Positions 32,187-42,872 of a stretch of 64,000 nucleotides of DNA are shown here, piece after piece. Location of the stretch: contig JAYESD010000008.1 of NCBI GenBank assembly GCA_036927565.1, positions 125,267,498 to 125,331,497 on the forward strand, read 5' to 3'. Both the position numbers and the translations under genes were made by a program. The stretch is from Tuctoria greenei. Its lineage: Eukaryota > Streptophyta > Magnoliopsida > Poales > Poaceae. Below the pieces are notes generated by a model that worked only from the letters and a program-made list of their open reading frames with translations, was not told the origin of the DNA and ran no database searches. The first letter of the stretch is position 1. Each line of letters starts with the position of its first letter.

Positions 32187-32920
32187 CCTGGAAAACTACC
32201 ACACCAATTGGTGCGGAACTTCTTCACCGGGCGCTCGGAGCCGGAGCCTGCCGTGGTTGGCACGGCGGAAACTCCGAAAAGTCACACGGAGCCTATCGCT
32301 GTTATAGGCGCTGCTCTAGCCAAGGCCTTCCTTGGCTAAGAAGGACTACTGAACCTGGAGCCCATAGCTGGCATTGGGACCGGAGTCGATTGTCTGGATC
32401 TAGTGCTCTTTGGGGATGTCTGCATTGGAGGAGGTGTCGCCGCTGAAGATCTCCTTCGCCGGGGAGAAGGGGCAGTTGTAGATGGAGCAGACCTAATGGA
32501 GCTCCCATCAGCGTGCCTCAGCTTTCTCTTATGGCTGGAAGATTCTGCTGGCTCCTTTCCCTTGCCCTTGCCTACGTCATCAACCCTCTGCTTGGAGTAG
32601 GGGTGGCCACCCCCTCGGAAGCTCCGAGAATTACAATCCTGGAGGTCGTGCACTTCTCCACTTCATCGAGGTCATCCAGCGTCGACATCTTCCTCTGGAG
32701 CTCCCTGATGAACTCTAGAGTCATGTTCAGAGGCAGGAAAGCTGCCGGCGGAGTCAAGGTGTCATCAGTGATGAACCCGTGCTGAAATTTCATGAGACGG
32801 AGCAAAGCTTCATCATCCAAGTCGTATTTCAAATCGGTTTCAGTCTGGTCGTCGCCCATCACACTATTGAAGGCCCAGACAAGCTTCTCCCTTCTCTTCA
32901 GCGAAGCCCACCTGTTCACC

Positions 32921-33169
32921 AAGAAATTTCCAAAAACCATTTGCCGGGGGGGGGGGGGGGGGGGGTCACTTCACCCTCCACACATTCTTGAATTCTGGCC
33001 AGGACAGGCTTGAGCGCATCCGATAGCTTCGGAACTACGTTCCAAAGAAATTTCCAAAAACCATTTGCGGGGGGGGGGGGGGGGGGGGGGTCACTCTACC
33101 CTCCACACATTCTTGGATTCTGGCCAGGACAGGCTTGAGCGCATCTGATAGCTTTGGAACTACGTTCCA
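32921..33169. repeat. 124-bp tandem duplication with two G20-G22 runs
   Basis: Two copies of a unit starting AAGAAATTTCC (32921-33044 and 33045-33169), nearly identical. Each contains an uninterrupted plus-strand G run, 20 G at 32946-32965 and 22 G at 33069-33090. At the homologous place Tat-B has GCCTGAGGAGTCACC without poly-G (60755). Confidence 0.9.
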
Positions 33170-35810
33170 AGCATCGGTGTCAATGTTGGGGAGCCCTTGG
33201 GGCAGCTCCAACCTATCGTGCTCCTCCACTGCAATGACGAGCCAATCCTTCTTCAAGTAATCCCATTTGCCGGAGGGGAACGACTTCAATTACTTGAAGG
33301 GACAGTCCTTGCACTTCACGAAGTAGTAGAAGCCAAGCAGCTCTGTCCCCTTGCCGGTGGTATGGGCCGTGAAGAAAGTTCGGAACAGCTCGATGCAGGG
33401 AGGCATGCCCACCCAAATCTCGCAGAAGTGAATGAAAGTCGCCACCACCAGGAGGGTGTGGGGGACGAGATGATGCAGTTGGAGGCTATAGAAGTCCAGC
33501 ATCATCAAGATGAAACATGGAAAAGGTGGGATCAGTCCCACCATGGCGTACGCTGAGAAGTACACCATCTCGCCACGGTGCTCCTTCTTGAAGGGGAGAT
33601 TACCGACCCGAATTGTGACACCTGGTTCCGAAAATGAACCAAGTGAATGCATATGTGTGCCCAAGATTTTCAACACACATACACGAGTGCATTCACAAAA
33701 GAGTGTACAGAAAATTACGACAGAACAAGATTAATTAACCAAATTTTATTATACAAACCGTATTACCCTCAAATACAAACTCTAATGAATGTTAATTACA
33801 AGTTCAACTAATGCAGCGGAAATAAACTAAATAAGCAAACTAAATAGCTAGGCAGTGTAAGCAATAGGGTATAGCGCAGCTCCATGCAACACCACAGGCA
33901 AAGCTAACTGTAGACATGGCCTAGAACTTCGCATTTTCATCATTAAACTCCCAATTCTGACCTGCAACTGTTGGGGGGGGGGATTGCAAGAGTGAGTACA
34001 TGTCGTACTCAACAAGTTTGCAAAGTATGACATGTGGCTGATTCAAATGACGACAATAATAAGGGCTGAGTGCTGAGGAGTACATTAAAACATTTGAAAA
34101 GTAATATATTACATGTATATGAAGTAAACCCAACATAATCATGAGTAATATCATAACAGTCTTAATTCACTACCATCATTACTAATTCCAGATTTCACCA
34201 TTTGCCAATAACCATATTCAATACCAGAAATTAATCCATAACCAGCCATAACCATTACCAAACCATAACCATCCCAATTCCGAGTTCCCTCTAATCATGG
34301 AAGTTGTCTAGGTGCTCATAACCGGGAGCACGGCTATCATGATAGTTTTTATTAGACTCTGCAGAGTTTGTACTGCTTTACTCACGTGTTTGTGATTTCA
34401 TCACCCATCGGCGACTAAAGAACCTCCCTTATGCCAATTACACTTCCTTTGGTGTATGGCCAAGAGATCACAAAATAGCCTTTACAAAGGTATTAATAGC
34501 CTATTTAGACCCCACTGAGGTTTCACTGGTGGCGATGTCTCCCACGGAGCACATCTTCAACCAAGGGCCCCCTCTTGAGCCATTCGGATCCCAGGGTAGT
34601 CCCACCAATCATCAACAAACCCAATCTGACTACCCCTTCCCCGAGCATCCTTAATGGTCCAAATAGCACTGGCAAAGCCCTAATTAATCAGCTACGCCAC
34701 ACCCATACTTGGCCTCGTGGTGGCACTGTAGTCCTAGCTTATTCTCGCATGAACCGGTCCTTCGATCTAAAGCAAGAAAACCACCATGACATCCAACCCA
34801 TCCACATACCAGGCTCGCTTAGATCACCCATTACCATATCATATTGACCAGTTCACATTAATCAGAATATCATAATGCATAATTAAATGTGTAGTGTTGT
34901 TTTCCCCCAATTAATTAAGCGAAGCAAAAAGGTAAAAATCCCATCCTGACTCTCTACCATATATTCCAGGTGACAAGGGTGGTTAAACAAAACTAGTAAA
35001 CTTCCTATCATAAGATTTCCCATCAAATTGACACAAGCATGCAGTTTTGCAAACAAAACATTTATTTTAGAAACAGGATCAATATGCTTCAAGGACACTT
35101 GCCTTGCTCTTGCGGTTGATTAGTGTCAAAGCCTTCAAACTCTTCGTGTTGTAGATCCTCCGTGGCAATCTCTAGCCTAAATCCGTCTAATCCGCATAAT
35201 AAATATACAAAACAAGAAACACAATCAAAGAGTGCATGAATATTACTCAATATGACATGACATGCATGATTAATGCAAATGCAAGGTAGAACTTGTTAAT
35301 AGTTTGCTTTTAATGATCACTAACTAGTTATAATAGATTTTAACAAGTTTATACAGGTTTGGATGTGATTAGATCTAATTTTAGAATTAATTCAACAGAA
35401 TTTAGTCAGCAAAATCGGACTAGTCTGCAGAAGGCCGGACTAGTCCGCACTTCGCAGAACTAGCAAACTAGGGTTTTCTAGATCGACGTGAATTTGGAGA
35501 TTAGGGGTTGAATTAACATAAGGAAAAGAGAATAGAAGGTATACCATGTGTTTAGAACTCCGAAGAATCAAGGATCTTGGAGGTAGCACTTGGATCTTGA
35601 TGATCTAGGGTTGGGGATGAACTTGGAGATGAATTGGTGATGAGGAACGAAACTTGGTGGAGATCTTGATCCTCATTCATTTCCTCCTCTTCTACTTGCT
35701 TGGGATCTCCTTCTCCCTCCATGATGGCGGCTCTCCACGAACTAGGGTTTGGATGGGGTGGAAAAGTGGCAAATATATGTCAAGCCAAGGGGTGGGGTTG
35801 TTTATATAGA

Positions 35811-35818
35811 GGTGGAGG
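35811..35818 (-). promoter_or_regulatory. TATA box of Tekay LTR
   Basis: The minus strand reads TATATAAA within CCTCTATATAAACAACC; about 150 bp downstream of the palindrome array in sense direction. Confidence 0.6.
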
Positions 35819-35969
35819 CTAGGGTTAGATGAATTTCGAGTTTGGGAGGAGTAGAGGCCGTTTTAGAGTCCCACATGGGCTCTAAAAGAGTTGGGCACGA
35901 CGTCCCTAGGCCCACTTAACGTGACACCCTAGAAACAAGTTGTAAAACAAAATATCAACCTAGAGTCGC

Positions 35970-36298
35970 GAAATATCGGACAAGTCCGAAAAGGACCGAA
36001 CTAGTCCGAAGTTGTCCAGAGAGAAATCGGACAAGTCTGGCCAAAAATCGGACAAGTCCGACTTTAGTCAGAGAGGAAAACGGACAAGTCCGCTGGAACA
36101 CCGGACTAGTCCAGAAAAGTCCAGGGACTTAGCAAATTTTCAAGGAATCTTGGAATATCGGACTAGTCCGCACATAATCGGACAAGTCCGAAAGTTTCTA
36201 GAGGCAAAATCGGACTAGTCTGCAGTAAAAACAGACAAGTCCATTTTTAGTCAGAGAGAAATCGGACTAGTCCTCACTAAAATCGGACTAGTCCACAC
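35970..36298 (-). repeat. Array of about 12 CGGACAAGTCCG / CGGACTAGTCCG palindromes in Tekay U3
   Basis: About 12 full or one-mismatch copies, for example at 35976, 35996, 36027, 36048, 36080, 36102, 36160, 36178, 36212, 36263 and 36284. The -TA- and -AA- centres alternate irregularly, as in the Sire-A and Sire-C LTRs. The surrounding sequence is not Sire LTR. Same location relative to the TATA box as in the Sire LTRs. Confidence 0.9.
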
Positions 36299-36309
36299 TT
36301 TTCAGCATT

Positions 36310-37761
36310 TTAAGTGCGGTTTTGTTCCAAATCAAATTTTAACCTATTCCTCTTTATGTGGGTCAATGTTAAACATGTATATGAATGTATGTAGGGAATG
36401 ATGCATGAAAATGAGGGTGTTACAAACCTATCCCCCTTAAAATGAATCTCGCCCTTGAGATTCAACGCGGAAGAGAGGAGATAGGGAAATTCCTTCTTGA
36501 GATCATCCTCCAATACCAACGTTGCTTTTTTTTCTGTGTGGTGCTTCCATTGAACTTTACACCATCTAATAACCTTGTTCCTTGTGACTCTCTCCTTGGT
36601 TTCCAAGATTTTGATCGGTTGTTCGACATAAGTCAAATCTCCCTCTAGTTCCAATCCTTCCATTGACACTTGTTCTTCCGGTACTTTCAAACACTTTTTG
36701 AGCTGGGAAACATGAAAGACATCATGTACGTCTGAAAGATGAGTTGGCATCTCCAAATTATACGCTACTTTTCCTCTTTTGTCCAAAATCTTGAATGGTC
36801 CAATGTAGCAAGGTGCTAGCTTGCCTCTTATGTTAAACCTCTTATGACCTCTCATTGGTGACACCTTGAGGTAAACAAAATCTCCCACTTCAAAGGTTAA
36901 TTTCCTTCTCTTATTGTCCGCATAGCCCTTTTGTCTTGATTGGGCAGCCCTCAAGTTTTCACGAATTATTTGGACATGCTTTTCAGCTTCTTGCAACACA
37001 TCCAGACCAAATACTTGAGTTTCTCCTGCCTCATTCCAGAATAAAGGTGTCCTACACTTCCTTCCATAAAGCGCTTCATATGGTGACATTTTCAAGCTTG
37101 CTTGGTAACAATTGTTGCATGAAAATTCTGCACATGGCAAGCTCTTGTCCCAACCTTTCCGATGCCTCAAAGCACAAGCTCTTAACATGTCCTCCAAATT
37201 TTGATTGGTCCTCTCGGTTTGTCCATCCGTTTGAGGGTGGTATGCTGAACTAAAATTCAACCTTGTTCCTAATGCTTCATGTAACTTCTGCCAAAATCTG
37301 GAGGTAAACTGAGAACCTCTATCCGAGACTATCTTCTTAGAGACTCCATGTCGACACACAATAAGCTCCATGTATATTTTGGCCAATTGTGCAGATGTAT
37401 ACTTGGTCTTGACAGGAACAAAATGAGCTGACTTGGTCAATCGATCCACGATTACCCAAATTGAGTCATACCCGGACTGGGTACGCGGTAAACAAACTAT
37501 GAAGTCCATACCGATTTCTTCCCACTTCCATTCCGGAACCTTTAATGGTTGTAATAGTCCAGCTGGCCTTTGATGTTCCACCTTGACTCGTTGGCACACA
37601 TCACACAATGCTACGTATTCAACTATGTCCTTCTTCATGCTAGCCCACCAATAGCAAGTCTTCAAGTCTTTGTACATCTTCGTACAACCGGGGTGAATTG
37701 AGTAAGGTGAGTCATGTGCCTCTTTTAATATCGTCTCCCGAATATGCTTCACATTAGGCAC
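36310..37761 (-). pseudogene. Tekay integrase with chromodomain
   Basis: A 483-codon open frame. HHCC zinc domain: EAHDSPYSIHPGCTKMY, CYWWASMKKDI, CDVCQRVK. Core triad: Asp in IGMDFIVCLPRTQSGYD, Asp in VSDRGSQFTSRFW, Glu in TDGQTERTNQNLE. GPF/Y module: CYIGPFKILDKRGKVAYNLEMP. A chromodomain-like end follows (EQPIKILETKERVTRNKVIRWCKVQWKHHTEKKATLVLEDDLKKEFPYL). The frame then reads across the polypurine tract 115 bp into the LTR before stopping, which is probably loss of the natural stop. Chromodomains direct such integrases to modified chromatin (family knowledge). Upstream pol is broken, so this is a relic piece of a polyprotein. Confidence 0.9.
36425..36440 (-). other. Tekay polypurine tract
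   Basis: The minus strand reads TTTTAAGGGGGATAGGTT up to the LTR start; pol coding crosses it in this copy. Confidence 0.75.
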
Positions 37762-38343
37762 GACAATCCTTTTTCCCAGCCATAAGGTACCATGTTCATC
37801 CTCATCAAATCGTAATTCTCTCCCCCCTTGGGTCCTTTCCTTGATTTCCTGAATTTCCTCATCCTTGGTCTGTGCCTCTCAAACTTCCTGCTCCAAGGTT
37901 GGGTTTCACTCCATCATCTCCATCTCATATACAAATCCAAGGTTCAACCTTTCAAACTCCTTACATAACTCGGATGGTAACTCTCGAACTGTGAGTTGAT
38001 GACTTACTCCTTTTCTACTCAAAGCGTCGGCCACTACATTGGCTTTTCCTGGATGATAGTTGATCCCCAAATCATAATCTTTGATGAGCTCCAACCATCT
38101 TCGTTGCCTCAAATTCAGATCCATTTGTGTGAAGATAAACTTAAGACTCTTGTGATCCGTATAAATTTCACACCTATGTCCAAGGATATAGTGCCCCCAA
38201 ATCTTCAATGCGTGTACCACGACTGCGAGTTCCAAATCATGCGTTGGGTAATTCTGCTCATGTTTCTTCAATTGTCTCAATTCCTATGCAACCACTTGAC
38301 CTTCTTGCATGAGCACACATCTAAGTCCTTGTCTCGATGCGTC
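37762..38343 (-). pseudogene. Tekay RNase H
   Basis: The frame 37906-38280 shows ASRQL-type start lost to an indel, then HEQNYPTHDLELAVVVHALKIWGHYILG, CEIYTDHKSLKFIFTQ, WLELIKDYDLGINYHPGKANVVADALSRK. Stops near 37890 and 38285 separate it from integrase and RT. The 37762-37905 stretch holds the variable linker (a degraded EEIQEI.. region). Confidence 0.8.
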
Positions 38344-39360
38344 TCAATAAATATCAAAACTCTTGCTCACATCAGGTAGTACCAAAACTAGGGCTGTTGT
38401 CAACCTCTTCTTCAACTCCTCAAAACTTTTTTGACAAGCATGAGTCCATTGGAAAGCCTTTCCCTTCATTAGCAATTCTGTCATTGGCTTGGCTATCTCG
38501 AAAAAGTCCTTGATGAACCGACAGTAATATCCAGCCACTCCAAGAAAACTCCTTATTTCCTTTACATTCCGCGGAGGTTCCCACTTCAACACGTCCCTCA
38601 CCTTTCCGGGGTCAACCGATACTCCTCCTCCTAAGATGATATGACCCAAAAACGACACCTCTCTCAACCAAAACTAACACTTGTTCAACTTCGCATACAA
38701 TTGATGCTCCCTCAATTTCTGCAGCGTAAGCCTCAAGTGATCCTCATGTTCCTTCTCATCCTTCGAGTAGATCATAATGTCATCGATAAACACAACAACA
38801 AACTTATCCAAGTACTCCATGAAGACCTTATTCATGAGGTACATAAAGTACGCAGGTGCATTGGTCAATCCAAAAGATATCATGGTGTACTCATAAGATC
38901 CATACCGCGCCCTAAAAGCTGTCTTGGGTATGTTCGATGGTCTAATCTTCATTTGAAAGTATGCCGACCTCAAATCAATCTTAGAGAAGATTCAAGCACC
39001 CTTCATCTGATCAAACAAGTCTTCAATGCGTGGCAAGGTGTACTTGTTATTGATTGTTACCTCGTTGAGTGCTCGGTAATCCACACACATCCTTTGGGAT
39101 CCATCCTTCTTGTCCACAAATAGAACGGGCGCGCCGCAAGGTGAAGAGCTGGGCCGAATGAAACCCTTCTCTAGTTGTTCTTGAATTTGCTTCTTGAGCT
39201 CCGCTAATTCCATAAGAGGCATCCTATACTGCCTCTTAGCTATAAGTGCAGTTCTAGGTATTAAATCAATAACAAAATCAATGTCTCGATCAGGTGGCAT
39301 ACCTGGCAACTCATCCAGAAAAAACATCCAAAAATTCACACACCACCGGAATCTCCTCAA
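38344..39360 (-). pseudogene. Tekay reverse transcriptase
   Basis: Three frame pieces. 38992-39360: FLDELPGMPPDRDIDFVIDL, LKKQIQEQLEKGFIRPSSSPCGAPVLFVDKKDG, INNKYTLPRIEDLFDQ. 38674-38973: RSAYFQMKIR, FGLTNAPAYFM, KFVVVFIDDIMIYSK with catalytic FIDD at 38779-38790 (a normal chromovirus variant is YIDD or FIDD). 38344-38667: VSFLGHIILGGGVSVDP, EIRSFLGVAGYYCRFI. Single stops near 38670 and 38990 separate the pieces. Confidence 0.85.
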
Positions 39361-39421
39361 TTGCGGAACCGTCCATATGATTCAGCTCCAATTGCTTCGG
39401 TGCAGTTTGAGATGCTTCAAA

Positions 39422-39935
39422 TTATACGGTGATCCCTTCCTCATTGGTCAACTTCACCGTCTTCGTGGCACACTCAATAATTTCATTGTGCTTCCTCAAC
39501 CAGTCCATACCAAGTATGATGTCCAATCTTTGAGAATCCAAAACAATGAGGTTGGCGGAGAAGTGTACCCCATTTATTCTAAGGCTTACTTTTGGACATA
39601 CTATATTTGTCCTCATCTCTCCTCTAGGAGACTTAACCAATAGAGTAAACTTCATATGAGAGATAGGCAAACTATACATGGCAACATACATCGATGCAAG
39701 GAATGAATGCAATGCTCTAGAATAAAATAACATAGTCGCGGGGTTGGAGTTGGCGAGAAACATACCAATGACCACGTCATCCGCTTGTTGAGAATCCTCC
39801 GTAGAGACATGGTTCACGTTGCCACGAGCAAAATGTAGATGTTCATGGTTCCCTTGTGGCTGTCCTTCATTGGGTCTTGGGTTTTGCCTCGGTGCATTGC
39901 TTCCTTGACCAAGGCTTGACTTAGGACATTGATGT
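39422..39935 (-). pseudogene. Tekay protease, cut by Tat-B
   Basis: From the gag zinc-knuckle tail at the Tat-B junction (39935) the frame runs CPKSSLGQGSN, a Gln/Asn/Pro-rich linker, then the retropepsin region. Where Tekay elements have Asp-Ser-Gly-Ala this copy has YSRA (FYSRALHSF, about 39715), so the catalytic Asp is lost. The later blocks are intact (VSLRINGVHFSANLIVLDSQRLDIILGMDWLRKH). It ends in a stop at 39422. The frame continues into the Tat-B LTR by chance. Confidence 0.8.
39931..39935. repeat. Target site duplication of Tat-B, left copy (GATGT)
   Basis: GATGT before the LTR; GATGC at 62804-62808 after it, one mismatch. Taking out Tat-B and one copy gives back the CX2CX4HX4C spacing of the Tekay knuckle, which supports the boundary. 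Confidence 0.85.
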
Positions 39936-40314
39936 TGTCGGTACCCTCCATACCGGATACCCCTTGGCATTGCAAAGATTACAAGGAAACTCCATCTACT
40001 AGATTTGACGACCTCCGGAGGCCCCACATGTCAGGCGTAACCGGACCTGCTTCCGCGACATGGTTAGTCCTAGGGCCGCCATGTGTATCATAAGACCGGA
40101 GCTATCACCCACACATGGGAAGCTCCGGTCATAATACCAGTATGGCACCCCCGGACCTAACTCCAGACAGAGGGAAGCTCCGGTACTGACACGTGTCCAA
40201 CAGCACAGGAACTACCCGTCCACGATGGTAAGCTCCGGAGCTGCCACGTGGCAACCGTCGGACCTTCAACTTCAACAATCAGACTGGTAGACCCCCCAAC
40301 AACTCCGGACCTTC
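39936..40314 (+). repeat. Tat-B 5' LTR, left part (379 bp)
   Basis: TGTCGGTACCC...GGACCTTC; aligns with 61923-62301. Includes GGAAGCTCCGG repeats. Interrupted by Sire-C at 40315; CCTTC at 40310-40314 is the left duplication of Sire-C. Confidence 0.95.
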
Positions 40315-41804
40315 TGAATGTGGCCTAGAGGGGGGGGGGGTGAATAGGACTTTTTGCAAATTGTCGGATCCTGCAACACTTAACAACCAGTTCAATACCA
40401 GAGATATCGGACTGGTCCGGCAAAGTGCGGACTAGTCCATTGTTCACGGACTAAGTGGATTGAGCTTGGTCGATTAGATTGATTCTTTTATGTATGCAGC
40501 GGAAATATAGAATCAAATAAAGGTTTCAATGTTATAAGCTAGATTATATCACAATTAAATCTTGTGTTTAACAATCCAACATGAGATAAGCAATGATTAT
40601 GAAACCCTAGGTTATATTGATGAATTAGAACGATGAACACCAAAAACACAAGACACAAGGATTTATCCCGTGGTTCGGCTCCCACAAAGGCAACCTACAT
40701 CCACATTGAGGAGTCCACAAAAGGACCGGATCTTCTCCAACCCTACCCTCGTCGGATCGCCACGAAGGCCAATCCACTTCCACTAATCACAAAGGGGCCT
40801 TCTCACACGTTGAGAGCTCCCTTGGATTACAACACGAAATACCACCAAAACACACTCAAAAGATTACAATTAAAACACAGGAGTGTGTTAGAGAATCAAA
40901 CCAAGAGCTCAATGGTGTTGAACGTGTCTCTCCAATGATCTAGAGTGAATCCTCAAAGGATTGATCGTTGTTGCACTTAATTTCGTGGAGAGATGTGGTT
41001 TCTGAGGCTCTTGGGAGGTGTGACGGCGCTAGGGTTCGAGAGAGTAGTAAAAATATGGCCGTACAACTCTATTTATATGGGTTTGTAAAAGTGACCGTTA
41101 GGGTTCATAATGTTCGGACTAGTCCGTGGTGGTCACCAGACTAGTCTGGTGTGCTGAGTGTAGCAAACCCTAAGTGTCCCGAAATATCGGACTAGTCCGA
41201 CTAGGAGCGGACTTGTCTGATTTCGCTACTGGAAATCTTCAGACTAGTCCGATAGCCATTGGACTTGTCTGGTTATGTGAAACCCTAAGTGTATAGGATG
41301 ACAAGTCCGCACTTGGGGGACTTGTCCGATTCAGATCAGAGGGTATATCGGACTAGTCCGTGCACACATCAGACTTGTCTGATTTGGATCAAAAAGAATA
41401 TCGGACTAGTCCGGATGTGATCGGCTTGTCCGATTTTGTGTGACTTGTGAAGTGTTTTGAGGACTAGTACGCACTGGGGAGGACTAGTCTGATTCTAGTG
41501 AGAAAGGATATCGGACTAGTCCGGTGTCTATCGGACTAGTCCGGTCCTGTGTAACTTTGGCAATGTGTGTGTTTAAATGTGGTTGAGCTCTTGGGATGTG
41601 TTTACTTAACACAGTCCATACATAATAATCTACTACTCTTCTTCCTTGAGCTCATTTCCACTTTGCTCCTCATTCTTCCTTATTTTTGGTACTTTGTTCA
41701 TTTTTCTGTCATAAGCCTGCACTCATCTCAACAAAGAGGTTAGGATCCCAATTGCTTGTCATAAATCATCCAAAACCCACAAGGGAGTCCTAGATGCACT
41801 TTCA
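40315..41804 (-). repeat. Sire-C 3' LTR, 1,490 bp
   Basis: Plus-strand TGAATGTGGCC...GCACTTTCA. Palindrome array at 41113-41550 and two copies at 40405-40442. Sense TATA box TATAAATAG at about 41074-41082. Lacks a 22-bp segment that the other LTR and Sire-A have. Confidence 0.95.
41113..41550 (-). repeat. Palindrome array in Sire-C 3' LTR U3
   Basis: About 15 copies of CGGACTAGTCCG and the CGGACTTGTCCG / CGGACAAGTCCG variant, irregularly spaced, homologous to 49362-49792 and to the Sire-A array. Confidence 0.9.
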
Positions 41805-41820
41805 ATCTCCCACTTTTTGG
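41805..41820 (-). other. Sire-C polypurine tract
   Basis: The minus strand reads CCAAAAAGTGGGAGAT up to the 3' LTR. Confidence 0.85.
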
Positions 41821-42477
41821 TGATTGATGACAACCAATTGAGATTTCACAAAATGTGATAAAAATTGAGATTTTCATAAAGTATGCACATATGAATCTAA
41901 AATACATCAAGCAGTGAAAAGTATTATCCATATGTCCATTCTTTATGGTGGGATGCATGACTAGGTGTACTGAAACATTGATAATGATATAGTTGACATT
42001 AATTACTAAATAGCAAGCATATATGACATTCTAGAGCAAAATCACAGTTTTCATAAATACTACTCAAAGGATTAACTCATTGCATCACAAAACCATAATT
42101 AACATAAGATCATTGTGAAAACATTACAAGCCACAAAACAGGTAAAAAGAAAAGCATAGAACTCTCTCCTCGCAAACTACAGCTAAGACTAAGACTCCCC
42201 CTCAATCTCTCCCCCTTTGGATCAAGACACCAAAAGAAGGAGAGGAGGGTCCTAGGGTCTTCACTCTTCGCTGTCGGTCCTCTCATCATCATCTTCATCA
42301 TCTTCATCTTCAGCTTGATGAGGAGGAGGAGGAGGAGGAGGTGCGGAGGTACTCGAGTCCCCAACGCCAAAGTAAATCGCTTTGGGGGCTCGAGCACTAA
42401 GAGAGAGAGTGCGTGAGGAAAGAGTGGAGGTGAGGGATTTAGGGTTTAGCGGCGGCTAGGGTTATGGACACGAAAAA
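41821..42477 (-). pseudogene. Sire-C 3' region with remnant of the extra ORF
   Basis: Mostly noncoding. On the minus strand about 42400-42240 corresponds to the very end of the Sire-A extra ORF (Pro run from CCTCCTCC repeats, then an acidic Glu/Asp tail), and about 42400-42470 to its 5' leader. The roughly 1.9 kb between (Sire-A 4075-5975) are missing, with CTCGAGC-like microhomology at the join (about 42392). Extra purine runs (GGGGGAGAG, GAGGGGGAG) follow at 42190-42215. Confidence 0.75.
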
Positions 42478-42872
42478 TCGGATAGATCCGGAGAAGACCG
42501 GACTAGTCCGAACTTTTCCAGGTGTTATATCGGACTAGTCCATTGGCCACCGGACTAGTACGGCCTAACCGGCACTCTACAGACTAGTCTGCATGGGCGG
42601 ACTAGTCCGGGCAACCACGGACTAGTCCGTGGTCACCAGACAAGAATTTTTAGCCTATTCATATATATTTGAAGGTACATATTTAGAGAAAAGAGAGGCA
42701 AAACACATCAAATAATCTTGATGAATATGATCAGTAAGCATACAACAATCAAGCAATGATCATAATTCACCAAGATCTAGTAATTGACATAGTTTTTCAG
42801 AGAAAAAATGAGAGAGATGATTTTCACAACATGATCAACATATTTGAAGAATTCATACAGGTATGCAACATT
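42478..42872 (-). repeat. Sire-C spacer after pol with palindromes
   Basis: Noncoding. Seven or so CGGACTAGTCCG-type copies at 42478-42640, then AT-rich sequence to the pol stop at 42873. Homologous to Sire-A 3582-3960. Confidence 0.8.

Larger units (their letters stand above)
8052..33613 (+). mobile_element. Tat-A: old Tat-clade Ty3 element, split by other elements
   Basis: Plus-strand gag (3' half), protease, RT, RNase H, second RNase H and integrase at 8052-13024; then an antisense gene in three pieces (13568-13752, 22863-24532, 31994-33613). It is colinear with Tat-B (51620-61260). Sire-B and CRM-B interrupt the antisense gene. The left end is cut by Sire-A inside gag, and the right end by the Tekay LTR at 33614. 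The first part of the antisense gene and the 3' LTR are therefore expected beyond the Tekay element, off the right edge. It is the oldest layer here, with more frameshifts than Tat-B. Confidence 0.85.
31994..33613 (-). pseudogene. Tat-A antisense gene, N-terminal piece with intron
   Basis: Read on the minus strand from 33613 to 31994. It starts GNLPFKKEHRGEMVYFSAYAMVGLIPPF and continues FVHFCEIW-type, GFYYFVKCKDCPFK, SFPSGKWDYLKKDWLV, RLELPQGLPNIDTDAW, FLVNRWASLKRREKLVWAFNS, LTPPAAFLPLNMTLEFI, all colinear with Tat-B 60010-61280. This matches what I remember as the putative gypsy-type transposon (Transposase_28-like) domain. A 77-bp intron is visible at 32110-32186. A tandem duplication with poly-G (32921-33169) adds damage. 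The first codons lie beyond the Tekay insertion. Confidence 0.8.
33614..36424 (-). repeat. Tekay 3' LTR, 2,811 bp
   Basis: In the sense direction TGTAACACCC...GGTGTCACA. Sense TATA box TATATAAA at 35811-35818 (minus). U3 (about 36424-35830) holds the CGGACTAGTCCG-type array at 35970-36298, with two more copies at 35413-35452. The rest of the 2.2 kb downstream of the TATA box is noncoding; I see no gene in it. An inner poly-G of 9 at 33973-33981. Confidence 0.85.

Noticed and set aside
39422..40027. 201-codon minus ORF as an intact Tekay protease with its own start
   Set aside because: The first 30 residues are Tat-B LTR; the start is an artefact of the insertion.
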